Shown in pieces: positions 18,466 through 27,606 of a stretch of DNA of 64,000 nt (its first letter is position 1; every line of letters starts with the position of its first letter). Position numbers and translations under genes: made by a program. The notes under the pieces are model-generated. The model made no database searches. It was not told where the DNA came from and saw only the letters and a list, made by a program, of their open reading frames with translations. The stretch comes from Algibacter lectus (lineage in GTDB: Bacteria > Bacteroidota > Bacteroidia > Flavobacteriales > Flavobacteriaceae). Where the stretch lies: the NCBI RefSeq assembly GCF_900112395.1, contig NZ_FOLN01000002.1, positions 124,001-188,000 of the forward strand, read 5' to 3'.

Positions 18466-18765
18466 ATATACTATTCTCTTTATTGGGAATTTTCTTTGTT
18501 TGAATTTAAATTTTTAGCAGATCAAACTATAGAGTTTACAGACCCTGGTTACTTAACAAGTTCTTATTATGAGTTGAATGGTGATGCATTAATTATCGAA
18601 ACCATATACACATTACCTTCTGGTAGCAAACGTAAATTTACAGGCAACTATCTATATTCTGAAATTGATGGTAATTTTACAGGTACTAATTCATTTATTT
18701 CTTACGATGAAGATGAAAATGACACGAATTGGACTTGTGAAGGAACGGCTAGTGTTTTTAGATAA
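18466..18765 (+). pseudogene. Remnant of a small secreted beta-barrel/lipocalin-like protein
   Basis: A frame open from 18466 to the stop at 18765 encodes about 100 residues with alternating beta-strand pattern (FKFLADQTIEFTDPG, DALIIETIYTLPSGSK, GNFTGTNSF), reminiscent of the C-terminal strands of lipocalin-like or 'META'-like secreted proteins of Bacteroidota. There is no ATG and no signal peptide; the only candidate start is TTG at 18496, inside a strand. A 5'-truncated gene is the simplest reading. A genuine short gene with TTG start is the alternative. Confidence 0.4.
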
Positions 18766-18910
18766 GTGATAAAGAAAACGAAATTAGTAGCTAAAACTAT
18801 TTCGTCTAAAAATCTACTTGTTTAAAAGATGAAAATGCGGTGTTGGTATATTCCTTTTCTCAAAAGCCGTGTGTAGTAATATATTTGTTCAAAATAAATT
18901 AAAACCTATT

Positions 18911-19210
18911 ATGAAAAAAGTAATACTATCGCTAGCCGTTGTTGCAAGTTTAACAAGTTGTAACAGTGTAAAAAATATGGATACATCTAGCATTGCTAGT
19001 GCAGCAACTTTATTAAGTTCTTTAAGTTCAAACTCTACAGTGCAACAAATATCTAGCTTGTTTACCTTATTGGATGCCAATAAAGATGAAGCCATTAGCT
19101 CTACAGAAGCAATCGGCTCTGTTTCAGAGAACTTTAACACATTAGATGTCGATAACGATTCTAGTTTAGACCTATCGGAATTAACAGGATTATTAGCGCT
19201 TTTAAAATAA
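18911..19210 (+). CDS. Small EF-hand lipoprotein
   Basis: With the ATG at 18911 the product has 99 residues: a lipoprotein signal ending LTSC (about residue 17), a Ser-rich linker, and a pair of EF-hand loops, LDANKDEAIS and LDVDNDSSLDLSEL, in the C-terminal half. The second loop has the canonical D-x-D-x-D/S pattern with a Glu at position 12; the first is also acceptable. It probably binds calcium at the cell envelope. An upstream GTG would add 14 residues before the signal peptide and is rejected for that reason. Confidence 0.78.
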   Translation: MKKVILSLAVVASLTSCNSVKNMDTSSIASAATLLSSLSSNSTVQQISSLFTLLDANKDEAISSTEAIGSVSENFNTLDVDNDSSLDLSELTGLLALLK

Positions 19211-19446
19211 AACGCACATTATAAAATTATCTATTTTGCTTTTGCAATATAGAATAGTAAACCTTTCATAACTATTGATATTATTCAATTTTTCTGAGAG
19301 GTTTTTGCTTTTATATTATTAAACATGAAAGAATTTATAAGCGTAAAATTTAGATAATTCAGAAATAAAACACAATCAAGTGATTTTACTTACAAATAGT
19401 TTTAAATCTATAACTATCTTTAAAGCGGAAAGACACAAAACAGATC

Positions 19447-21138
19447 ATGGCACAAGAATTAGATAAAAAATCAGAATTCACTCCTTTTGAAAACATAGGG
19501 CTTTGCTTTAGTGGCGGCGGTTATCGTGCTACTTTTTTTGCTTTAGGTGTGTTGGCTTATCTCGATCATGTTTCTTATAAAAATAAATCTTTATTAAAAT
19601 CGGTTAAAGCGCTAAGCACAGTGAGTGGAGGCACGCTTACAGGTGTTGGTTATGCTAAAGCAGTACAAATGCCTAATTATAATTTTAAAGCTTTTTTTAA
19701 GCAGTTTTACAATACGTTTACACCAGAAAACGATGTGTTATTAGAAAGCGCTATTGCTAAGTTAGAAAATGATACAGTTTGGAAAGCTAATCCGTATAAA
19801 AACAGATCGCTAATAAATGCTTTTGCTCTAACATATTCAGAAATGCCTGTTTTTGAAGGCGCATTTGGTAAGTTTGAAAAAAGCAAAATAAAACAACTAG
19901 AACAAGTATGTTTCAATGCTACCGATTTTTCGTTTGGATTAACTTATCGTTTTCAAAACCGTGGGTATTTTGGAAATAACCCGCTTTACAGAAACAATCA
20001 AAAAGAAATTAACGCTTTACGAAATGAGATTGAATTAGGAGATGTTATTGCCTCGTCATCATGCTTTCCTGTTGGGTTTGAGCCGTTAGTGTTCCCTGAC
20101 GATTATTTTAAAGATCACAGCAGTTCTTCATATAAAAACTTAAAAGGTTTAGATACATTTATCGAAGGTGTAGGTATTATGGATGGTGGTATAGCCGACA
20201 ACCAAGGTATTGGTAGTATGATGCTTATTAACGATAGAATGAAAGACAAACTAGACTTAATTATCGTGAACGATGTAGGTAGCTTTAAAATGAAACCTTG
20301 GAAACAAGATGCTACTAAAATTGAAAAGAAATCGACCGCCAAACGAGTTATAAATAAGGTATTGCAATATTTTTCCATTAAACCTATTTATTGGACTATT
20401 CTATTGGTTGGTTTAGCAATTTTACTTTTGAATAATATGAAGATTTTTGGGCCAACAGATTATGTGGGTTGTTATATTTTAGGAAGTGCACTTTTGGGTA
20501 TGGGGTTGCTTTTAACTATTTTTGGCCTTGTAGCATCATCAGTAAAAATAGCTGTACTTTCTAGGTTGAAACATCTATTTAATAAAAATATTCCCGAAGC
20601 TTTGCTTGATGATATTCTAACCTTTGAAAAACTGGACATTAGCTTAATACAAGTGATGCTATCTAACCGCGTAACATCTGCTATGACCATGATAAACGAT
20701 GTGTTTTTAAAACAAATGCGTCGCGTTAATTACGATTTATTCTATTCTAAAAACGAATTAAAAAACAAACGTATTACAGCAACGGTTTATAAATTGAGTG
20801 GTAAAAAATCGCCATACATGAAAACGCCAGCTTATAATAAAGGTATAAAAGCACCAAGTAAAAACTTAGAAAGTGTTTGCCTAACAGCTTCTGAAACGCC
20901 AACTACATTATGGTGGGATAAAAAAGATATTGTGAAAAACAGAATGCAAACATTAATTGCTTGTGGGCAATTTACTGTGTGCTACGAACTCATGGAATAT
21001 ATTTTAGAACTTAGAGCAGATCCTGATAGCAACATAGCCGATTTTACTGAAATAGATAAGTTGTATGATGCTTTAAAAGCCGACTGGGTATCATTTAATA
21101 AAAAACCACTTTGGTTGGTGGAGGAGTTGTGTGATTAA
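19447..21138 (+). CDS. Patatin-like phospholipase with membrane segments
   Basis: A 563-residue protein. The N-terminal patatin domain shows the oxyanion block CFSGGGYRATFFALGVL (residues about 19-35), the nucleophile region STVSGGTLTGVGY (Ser in VSGG, with Thr instead of the usual first Gly) and the catalytic Asp in GIMDGGIADNQG. After it come two strong membrane helices (about residues 305-325 and 335-365) and a C-terminal soluble domain. It is probably a membrane-bound lipid acyl hydrolase facing the cytoplasm. It stands alone, converging with the export operon. Confidence 0.85.
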   Translation: MAQELDKKSEFTPFENIGLCFSGGGYRATFFALGVLAYLDHVSYKNKSLLKSVKALSTVSGGTLTGVGYAKAVQMPNYNFKAFFKQFYNTFTPENDVLLESAIAKLENDTVWKANPYKNRSLINAFALTYSEMPVFEGAFGKFEKSKIKQLEQVCFNATDFSFGLTYRFQNRGYFGNNPLYRNNQKEINALRNEIELGDVIASSSCFPVGFEPLVFPDDYFKDHSSSSYKNLKGLDTFIEGVGIMDGGIADNQGIGSMMLINDRMKDKLDLIIVNDVGSFKMKPWKQDATKIEKKSTAKRVINKVLQYFSIKPIYWTILLVGLAILLLNNMKIFGPTDYVGCYILGSALLGMGLLLTIFGLVASSVKIAVLSRLKHLFNKNIPEALLDDILTFEKLDISLIQVMLSNRVTSAMTMINDVFLKQMRRVNYDLFYSKNELKNKRITATVYKLSGKKSPYMKTPAYNKGIKAPSKNLESVCLTASETPTTLWWDKKDIVKNRMQTLIACGQFTVCYELMEYILELRADPDSNIADFTEIDKLYDALKADWVSFNKKPLWLVEELCD

Positions 21139-21151
21139 AGCATTATTAAAA

Positions 21152-22543
21152 CTATTCTAAATTATTTAAAACTCGTAATAAATTCGATTTACTGATAAAT
21201 AATTGATACTCCACATCGATAGCTTTTAGTTGGCTTTCAATGAGTTTAACTTCTCTATAATTTACTAAAAATAGAGAACCTTCACCTAAACTAAATTTAC
21301 GTTCTTCACTCTTAACAAACGCCTTGTAATCTACTACAATATCTTGCAATAAATCGTATTGCGTGTTATACGAATCTATTTCTTGTATGGTGGCATTTAC
21401 TTTATTTTTTAAGCTCACTTTGGTTGCGGAAATATCAAAACCTATATCCTGAAGTTTCAATTTAGCGAGTCTTAAATCGGCACGTTCTTTTCTTAAAAAC
21501 AGAGGGAAACTAATGTTTAACCCGCTTTTGTAGTTAGCGGTATTAAAACTATTTATATTCTCATAATCGCTCGACAGAAAGTTATATTGCAAATCTATTT
21601 TTGGCAATAAGTTGTTTGTTTTTAAACGCTTATCAACCGTTAAAATTTCTTGTTTTATCTGAAGACTTTGTAGTTTTGGATGATTTGCAATTAATTCATC
21701 AGTACTATTTAAAACCGAACTATTCAGTACTACATCAATTTTATCAATGGTAGTTGTATCAGGAGAAATGCCTTCTTCTAACTCTAAAGGAATGTTGTTT
21801 TCTAACCACAAATAATTAGAAAGTTCTAAAGCTGATTTTATATAACCAATTTTAGCTTTTTCATAATCTAGCTTTCTACTTTTAAAATTAATATTAGCCT
21901 CTAGCGTATCAATGGCAGGTTTATCGCCCGCAAAAAAACTGCTTTTAACATTCTTTAACCGGGTATCTGCATTTACCAAATAATCGCTGTAAACCAATTT
22001 TGCTTGGTAGTTTTTTAACCAATTAAAATAAGTAGTAATAGCATTATACAAAATGTCGTTAATAACAAGTTTTTGTTCCGCTTGAGCGTATTTTAAATAC
22101 AATTTAGACTGTTTTAAAGTTGCCATACGCTCATTGGTTAATAAGCCTTTTGCTAATGAAACAGATACACCTGCGCTATATAAACCATCGTCTGGCGTAT
22201 TGTATTCCGGGTTTAAATACGTACCATCATTGTTTTCATAATTAGCTTTAAGCTCAACGCCATACCATGTTGGAATTTTAAAGGTGCTATTTAGCTTATC
22301 ATAATAAGTCGTGGATTTAAACTTTTTACGATTATAATCAACTTCTAATTTTGGATCAAAAGCACCTCTAGATTTCAATAACTTAGCCTCACTTTCCGTA
22401 GTGATTAGTTGAGCCTGCTTCACTATAGGATGGTATTTTTTTACATACCCTAAATATTCTTCTAATGATAGCACAGTATCGTTTTCTTGCGAAAAACCTA
22501 CGGAAGACATTAAAAACAGTACAATAATTACAAGTTTATGCAT
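21152..22543 (-). CDS. TolC-family outer-membrane protein
   Basis: A 463-residue outer-membrane efflux protein with a signal peptide (cleavage after GFSQ, about residue 19) and two long helical hairpins with beta segments such as GVSVSLAKGLL and LNISFPLFLRKERADLRLAKL. It forms the outer-membrane channel for the ABC exporter encoded upstream on the same strand. It lies 5 bp behind the HlyD-like adaptor and ends the operon. It converges with the patatin gene, only 13 bp away. Confidence 0.9.
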   Translation of the reverse strand: MHKLVIIVLFLMSSVGFSQENDTVLSLEEYLGYVKKYHPIVKQAQLITTESEAKLLKSRGAFDPKLEVDYNRKKFKSTTYYDKLNSTFKIPTWYGVELKANYENNDGTYLNPEYNTPDDGLYSAGVSVSLAKGLLTNERMATLKQSKLYLKYAQAEQKLVINDILYNAITTYFNWLKNYQAKLVYSDYLVNADTRLKNVKSSFFAGDKPAIDTLEANINFKSRKLDYEKAKIGYIKSALELSNYLWLENNIPLELEEGISPDTTTIDKIDVVLNSSVLNSTDELIANHPKLQSLQIKQEILTVDKRLKTNNLLPKIDLQYNFLSSDYENINSFNTANYKSGLNISFPLFLRKERADLRLAKLKLQDIGFDISATKVSLKNKVNATIQEIDSYNTQYDLLQDIVVDYKAFVKSEERKFSLGEGSLFLVNYREVKLIESQLKAIDVEYQLFISKSNLLRVLNNLE

Positions 22544-22548
22544 TCAGT

Positions 22549-23904
22549 TTATTTTTTATCTTTAGAGTATTCAGTTTTACTATCTGGCTTATAGAAATCA
22601 GGAGGGAAGCTATTTATCTGTCTCCAAAGTTCAAACCAAATTGGTACATCATTAAGTAGTGCTATACTTTTTGCTCCAGAACCTACACGAATGGCTTCTG
22701 GCCAAGCTACATCATCAGCATCTGGTTTTAGTAATACACGGTATTTACCATTGCTACTAATATAATTTTCGATAGCTACAATTTTTGCGCCATAAGTACC
22801 GTAAGATACATTTGGCCATCCGCTAAAAACGATAGCAGGCCAACCATCAAACTGTACACGTACATTTTCACCAGTGTGTATTAAAGGTAAATCAATTGGG
22901 CGTACATACATTTCAACAGCTAAATCGTAATCTGCCGGCATAATACTCACCAATTGCTCTCCTTCTTTAAAGGTTTCACCAATACCAGCTTTAATGGCCT
23001 TGTTAATGTAACCATCTTGTGGAGCCGTAACAAATAATAAACTAGTACGTTTGGTATAATTTGCTAAACTTGTTTCTAATTTAGAAACTTCGGCTTCTGT
23101 ATCATATCCGCTAGATTGCGCAGTATACAAACCACTTTGAGCTTTGGCCAACTTATCACCATAAGTTGCGCTAATAGTCGAGATTGCAATTTGCGCATTA
23201 ATCAATTCATTTTTAGTGCTTAAATACTTGTTTTGTTGTGAGATAAGTTTAGCATCTGCTTCTTGCAGTTTTGCTCGTTTTTCTTCGACATCTTTAACCG
23301 CTTTCAAGCCTTCTTCTTGTAAGGAAATAGTACGCTCGTATTGAATTTTTGCAATATCGGCTTTAATTTTTGTCGCCTCGAAATCCATACTATCTGTGGT
23401 GACTTTTAAACGAGATTGCAACAATTTGTTTTTGGCAGATTCTAGCTTTAATCGACGTTCTTGCTGTAAAGCAGAAATTTGATTACCTAAAGCAACTACC
23501 TTGTTTTTATAGGCTTCAACAGAAGATGATTTTACACTAAGTTGATCACCAGTTCGTTCTGCTAAACGAGAATCGAAATAATCACTTTTTACTTCGGAAA
23601 TACGAATAATAGTATCTCCTTTTTTTACAAAATCCCCTTCTTGTACAAACCATTCTTCAACACGTCCTGGTATTTGAGACTGTATAGATTGAGGACGTTG
23701 ATTAGGTTTTAAAGTGGTTACTAAACCGGTACTCGATATATTTTGAGTCCATGGTAAAAAGACAATCACTACAATTAGTATTGAAAATACCTTTAGAAAC
23801 TTTTTAAATCGTTTATGGTATTGTACGGTAAAAATTTCTTTTCCAGATTTAAAGCTTTTTATGTCTATATATTCTGAAACTTTATTGTTTGTTATATTTA
23901 ACAT
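22549..23904 (-). CDS. HlyD-like membrane fusion adaptor
   Basis: A 451-residue adaptor of the HlyD type with one membrane helix (FLKVFSILIVVIVFLPW, about residues 32-48), a lipoyl-like half IPGRVEEWFVQEGDFVKKGDTI, a very long coiled coil (about residues 110-290) and the second half APQDGYINKAIKAGIGETFKEG. Near its C-terminus it has barrel strands. It would span the periplasm between the ABC protein and the TolC protein. Long coiled coil and context indicate type I secretion-like export rather than RND efflux. Confidence 0.88.
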   Translation of the reverse strand: MLNITNNKVSEYIDIKSFKSGKEIFTVQYHKRFKKFLKVFSILIVVIVFLPWTQNISSTGLVTTLKPNQRPQSIQSQIPGRVEEWFVQEGDFVKKGDTIIRISEVKSDYFDSRLAERTGDQLSVKSSSVEAYKNKVVALGNQISALQQERRLKLESAKNKLLQSRLKVTTDSMDFEATKIKADIAKIQYERTISLQEEGLKAVKDVEEKRAKLQEADAKLISQQNKYLSTKNELINAQIAISTISATYGDKLAKAQSGLYTAQSSGYDTEAEVSKLETSLANYTKRTSLLFVTAPQDGYINKAIKAGIGETFKEGEQLVSIMPADYDLAVEMYVRPIDLPLIHTGENVRVQFDGWPAIVFSGWPNVSYGTYGAKIVAIENYISSNGKYRVLLKPDADDVAWPEAIRVGSGAKSIALLNDVPIWFELWRQINSFPPDFYKPDSKTEYSKDKK

Positions 23905-23907
23905 AGC

Positions 23908-25572
23908 TTACTGTTTATTGATGATAACTCCATTTTTAAGCACAATTTGCTTATTACATTTTTCTTCCCAAAAGCCGTTGTTACTTACTACAACCAAACT
24001 CCAAGGACACTTAGGACTCGCTAATAAATCGATAAGTATTTTAGCTTCATCTTGATCGAAGTGATCTAGCGGATTTTCTAGAATTAATAACTTTGGCTGT
24101 TTAACTAATGCTCTAGCAAGTATTATTTTTTTAGAAATTGTGTAAGCCATTTGCTTACCTTCTGGTTTTAAAATAGTGTTTAATCCTTTAGTTTGCTGTT
24201 GTAAAAAAGATGTTAAATTTAAACGCTCTAAAACCTGGTAAATAGTATCATCACTAATATCTTTATTTCCAAAAGTGATATTTTCTCTTAAAGTGCCTTC
24301 AAAGGGAGATTCTTCAGATAATGATAACCCTAAATTAGAACGATATTCATTTTTAACCAAACTCTGTAGAGATAGGTTGTTTACATAAACATACCCAGAA
24401 GATGGAGAAATTAGTCCCGCAATAAGCTGTAATAAACTAGATTTTCCAGAACCACTTTCACCTTTAATTAAAATTTTATCTTTAGGTGCAATGGTGAAAG
24501 ATACATCGCTTAAAATAGGTTTGTAGCGGTCTTCAACTTGATAAGATACATTTTGAAACTCAATGGTTAAATCGGTATCTTTTTTAACAGCTTCACCTTT
24601 TTGAGCCTCTAAAGACATATCAACCACTTGGCCTAGTTTCTCAATAGACGTTAAAACATCGTAAAAAGATTCTAAACCTCTAATTAGTTTTTCAACCGAA
24701 TTTATAATTAAGATGATAATAATTTCTGCGGCTACAAATTGCCCGATGTTCATACGTTGGTCTAAAACTAAGAAGCCACCAATTAATAATAAACCTAGTG
24801 TTACTAATACTTTAAAGCCTATTAATTGTATAAACTGGAGGACCAAAACCTTAAAGTGTTTCTCTCTAGAGTCTAAGTAACCAGCTACTAAGTCGTCACT
24901 TTTATCTATAGCTAAACTTGTTTTTCCTGAAAGTTTAAAACTTATAACCGTTCTAGAAATTTCTTGCAACCAATGCGCTACTTTGTATTTGGCTTTAGAT
25001 TCTTTTAAACTCGTTTCTAAACCGCGTCTAGCCGTATATTTAAAAACAACATAGATAAGAACTAATAATAGTAAACCAAAAATTATAAAAAACGGATGGT
25101 AAAATGAAAGTAGAAGCAAGGCGAATATAATTTGTAATAACGCCGAAGGAATATCTACTAAAATTTTTGATAATCCTTTTTGAATCGTTAACGTATCAAA
25201 AAATCGATTAGCCAATTCCGGAAGATAATATTGGCGTAATTCCCTCATTTTAATCTTCGGAAAACGATAACTTAATTCTATGGATGCACGTGTAAAAATA
25301 CGTTGCTGTATTGTTTCGATAATACGCATTTGCATGAGTTTAAGCACACCAGAAAAGGCTACACCAGAGGTTACCAACATGACTAAAACCACCCAAGATG
25401 TTGAGATTTGGGCACCTTGTAGTAAGTTAATAATAGCTTGAATTCCTAACGGAAGCGATAAAGCTACCAAACCATCGAATACAGCATAATATGCAATTTG
25501 GTAAATATCTTTACGCTCTAAACGTAGTAAACCTATAAAGCGTTTCCAAGGTGATAAAGTAGTATTATCCAT
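23908..25572 (-). CDS. ABC exporter (fused membrane and ATPase domains) with degenerate ATPase motifs
   Basis: A 554-residue half-transporter: type-1 ABC membrane domain (about residues 20-310) and a nucleotide-binding domain (about 330-554). Walker A is intact (GESGSGKSS). The other motifs deviate: the signature LSGGQ is replaced by YTISK, Walker B ends LLILENP so that the Asp is Glu and the catalytic Glu is Asn, the H-loop His is Asn (VVVSNNGF), and the Q-loop Gln is not evident. No C39 peptidase domain precedes it. It works with the HlyD and TolC genes downstream; its start overlaps the TetR gene by 8 bp. ATP binding is likely, normal hydrolysis doubtful. Confidence 0.88.
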   Translation of the reverse strand: MDNTTLSPWKRFIGLLRLERKDIYQIAYYAVFDGLVALSLPLGIQAIINLLQGAQISTSWVVLVMLVTSGVAFSGVLKLMQMRIIETIQQRIFTRASIELSYRFPKIKMRELRQYYLPELANRFFDTLTIQKGLSKILVDIPSALLQIIFALLLLSFYHPFFIIFGLLLLVLIYVVFKYTARRGLETSLKESKAKYKVAHWLQEISRTVISFKLSGKTSLAIDKSDDLVAGYLDSREKHFKVLVLQFIQLIGFKVLVTLGLLLIGGFLVLDQRMNIGQFVAAEIIIILIINSVEKLIRGLESFYDVLTSIEKLGQVVDMSLEAQKGEAVKKDTDLTIEFQNVSYQVEDRYKPILSDVSFTIAPKDKILIKGESGSGKSSLLQLIAGLISPSSGYVYVNNLSLQSLVKNEYRSNLGLSLSEESPFEGTLRENITFGNKDISDDTIYQVLERLNLTSFLQQQTKGLNTILKPEGKQMAYTISKKIILARALVKQPKLLILENPLDHFDQDEAKILIDLLASPKCPWSLVVVSNNGFWEEKCNKQIVLKNGVIINKQ

Positions 25573-26245
25573 TTTTTATTAATGTTTTTAGGGCTAAATC
25601 TGTGAAAAAATCAGTTTGGTTTTTATCTCCATCATAATTAGAAATGGATTTAAAATGTTTTTTTATAAAATGTTGTTTTAACGAGCCAACTATGATAGTA
25701 GAGGAAAGACTTAATGGATAGTCATACGCAGAGTTGTAAGTTATTATAATATCTGATAAGCGATGCACCACACGTTTAAAAGGAAGAAAAAGACCTTCTT
25801 CATTTTCTGTATCTACATCTTTAGTAAGATACGATTTTGAATTTTCTTCTATCACAATTTGATTAAGTAATACTTCGTTAATATGCGTGTATTTATCATC
25901 CTGCTCAGTGGTTTTGGTAACAATCTCAATGGCCTTTTTTAATTTCTCTTCAATATTAGTCATGCTGTAGGTTTCCAAAACTAATTGATATTCCAACCAA
26001 CTCCAATACCACGACGTTAAATAAAGTAAGACTTTGTGTTTACTTTCAAAATAGCGATATATAGAACTTTCGTTAGAACCTATTTCTTTTCCTAATTTTT
26101 TAAAATTAAAATGTTCAAAGCCAATATCTTCAATAAGAATAATGCTATGTTCAATAATTTTTTTTCCTAAAGTAGAAGATTCTGGGTCTTTTAAATAAAT
26201 ACCTTCTGGCAGTTCAATTTTAAATTTCAACAGTAAATCTTTCAT
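25565..26245 (-). CDS. TetR-family regulator of the export operon
   Basis: A 226-residue protein. The helix-turn-helix is in the first quarter but shifted by about 25 residues relative to typical TetR proteins: FNFKKLGKEIGSNESSIYRYFESKHKVL (about residues 46-73), with the SIYRYF recognition helix. The remainder is a helical ligand domain. As first gene of the operon it overlaps the ABC gene by 8 bp, and an ATAGTA-A-TACTAT palindrome lies just before it, so autorepression is expected. Confidence 0.88.
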   Translation of the reverse strand: MKDLLLKFKIELPEGIYLKDPESSTLGKKIIEHSIILIEDIGFEHFNFKKLGKEIGSNESSIYRYFESKHKVLLYLTSWYWSWLEYQLVLETYSMTNIEEKLKKAIEIVTKTTEQDDKYTHINEVLLNQIVIEENSKSYLTKDVDTENEEGLFLPFKRVVHRLSDIIITYNSAYDYPLSLSSTIIVGSLKQHFIKKHFKSISNYDGDKNQTDFFTDLALKTLIKNG

Positions 26246-26263
26246 AATTAAAACTTATTTACG

Positions 26264-26296
26264 CAAATATAATAGTAATACTATCATTTTTGCAAA
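26264..26296 (-). promoter_or_regulatory. Promoter with embedded TetR operator for the export operon
   Basis: On the minus strand a TTTG -33 element (26293-26296) is followed after 21 bp by a perfect -7 box TATATTTG (26264-26271). Between them lies the perfect 13-bp palindrome ATAGTA-A-TACTAT (26272-26284), touching the -7 box. The predicted start point is about 12 nt before the TetR start codon. The layout is that of an autorepressed promoter. Confidence 0.75.
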
Positions 26297-26522
26297 TTCT
26301 AATTACTAATGACACCATAGAGATTTACTATTTAAGCATAAATAAAGCCGTGTTAAATGAGCAAAATCAATACTTAATAGCTTTTTTAACTAAAACACAT
26401 CTAATATTAAGTTAATGTTAAATTTCACAAAGTTTTCATAAAACGAGTATTTAAGCACAAGTTAAAACAGAAAAGTCAATCTAAAATAACATATAACAAT
26501 CAATAATAAAAATCTTACGCTC

Positions 26523-27521
26523 ATGAAAACAAACAAAATAGTATTAAAAAGTTTTATCCTTTTTTGCATGATTATTTTATCATTTACAGCGTGCAATTCC
26601 GATGACAGTAGCACGACAGATTCCGAAACAACAGAAGAAAGTGATGATTTAGTTTTAGACGTTGATGCATCACTATTTTTAACAAACACATCGGCAGTAA
26701 CAATCATTACTGTACCTTGTACTTTATCAGATGGTACGAGTACCAATTGTTACGAAATAGTTGCAACCAGTGCACCATCTGATCACGAAATGGGGCCGTG
26801 GTGTCCAGGTAATATTTCCGATGATGCTTCTGCAGGCGGAATTTGGTTAGAAAGTGGTGAAGTGTATGATGTTGATGGCGATTTTATAAAAAATATGGCC
26901 GATTTCTATAACGATACCACATGGCATATGTACGACGAAAACGGTGATATTTACACAACCGAAACCGAAGATGATTGCGCAAATGCTGCAAACCCTAATG
27001 TAGGTGAAGCATATGAGAATTTTTGTGTGGAGTGTTTACCTTCTTACGTTACCGATATTACGCAAACGTACTTAATACCTATTACTCCTATAAAACAAAC
27101 CGCACCGGTTAATTTTAGCGGTGGTTTTGGTCCTGGTGCATCAGGTCCATCACAACGAGGTGTTGCTTTTAATGGCGTTGTTTTCGATGCTCCAGCACCA
27201 ACCGATGCTATTTTAGGTGCTTACACTTTAGCGCCTTTTGATGATGCTGGCGGACACATTAACCTGGCTGCAGGATATCATTATCACGCGGCAACTGGTG
27301 TTAGTACTCAAATAGCACAAGAGGATGCGCACGCCGCCATGATTGGTTATGCCTTAGATGGTCATGGTATATATGCACAACTAGATACCGACGGAAACGA
27401 ACCTACAGATTTAGATGCTTGTAGAGGCCATAGTGATGAAACAAGAGGTTACCATTACCACGTAGATGCAGCTGGAAACAACAATTTTATAGATTGTTTA
27501 TACGGTGCTTACGCCATTTAA
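26523..27521 (+). CDS. YHYH-domain lipoprotein (second copy)
   Basis: A 332-residue lipoprotein (signal ending FTAC at about residue 23, then an acidic Ser/Thr-rich linker), clearly paralogous to the protein at 14802-15761. Shared blocks are HEMGPWCPGN, GEVYDVDGDF, NFCVECLPSYV, AAGYHYHAATGV and RGYHYHVDAAG. The two copies keep the same order of motifs and cysteines. Family function is unknown; the His/Cys pattern suggests metal or redox chemistry in the periplasm or on the surface. A possible partner is the small protein that follows after about 85 bp. Confidence 0.85.
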   Translation: MKTNKIVLKSFILFCMIILSFTACNSDDSSTTDSETTEESDDLVLDVDASLFLTNTSAVTIITVPCTLSDGTSTNCYEIVATSAPSDHEMGPWCPGNISDDASAGGIWLESGEVYDVDGDFIKNMADFYNDTTWHMYDENGDIYTTETEDDCANAANPNVGEAYENFCVECLPSYVTDITQTYLIPITPIKQTAPVNFSGGFGPGASGPSQRGVAFNGVVFDAPAPTDAILGAYTLAPFDDAGGHINLAAGYHYHAATGVSTQIAQEDAHAAMIGYALDGHGIYAQLDTDGNEPTDLDACRGHSDETRGYHYHVDAAGNNNFIDCLYGAYAI

Positions 27522-27606
27522 ACCCATTAATTAATACGTGCTGTTTTGTAAATGGCACGTATTTAAATCGCTTTCGCGGAAATTAATATTGCAACACTTA
27601 CTTATT

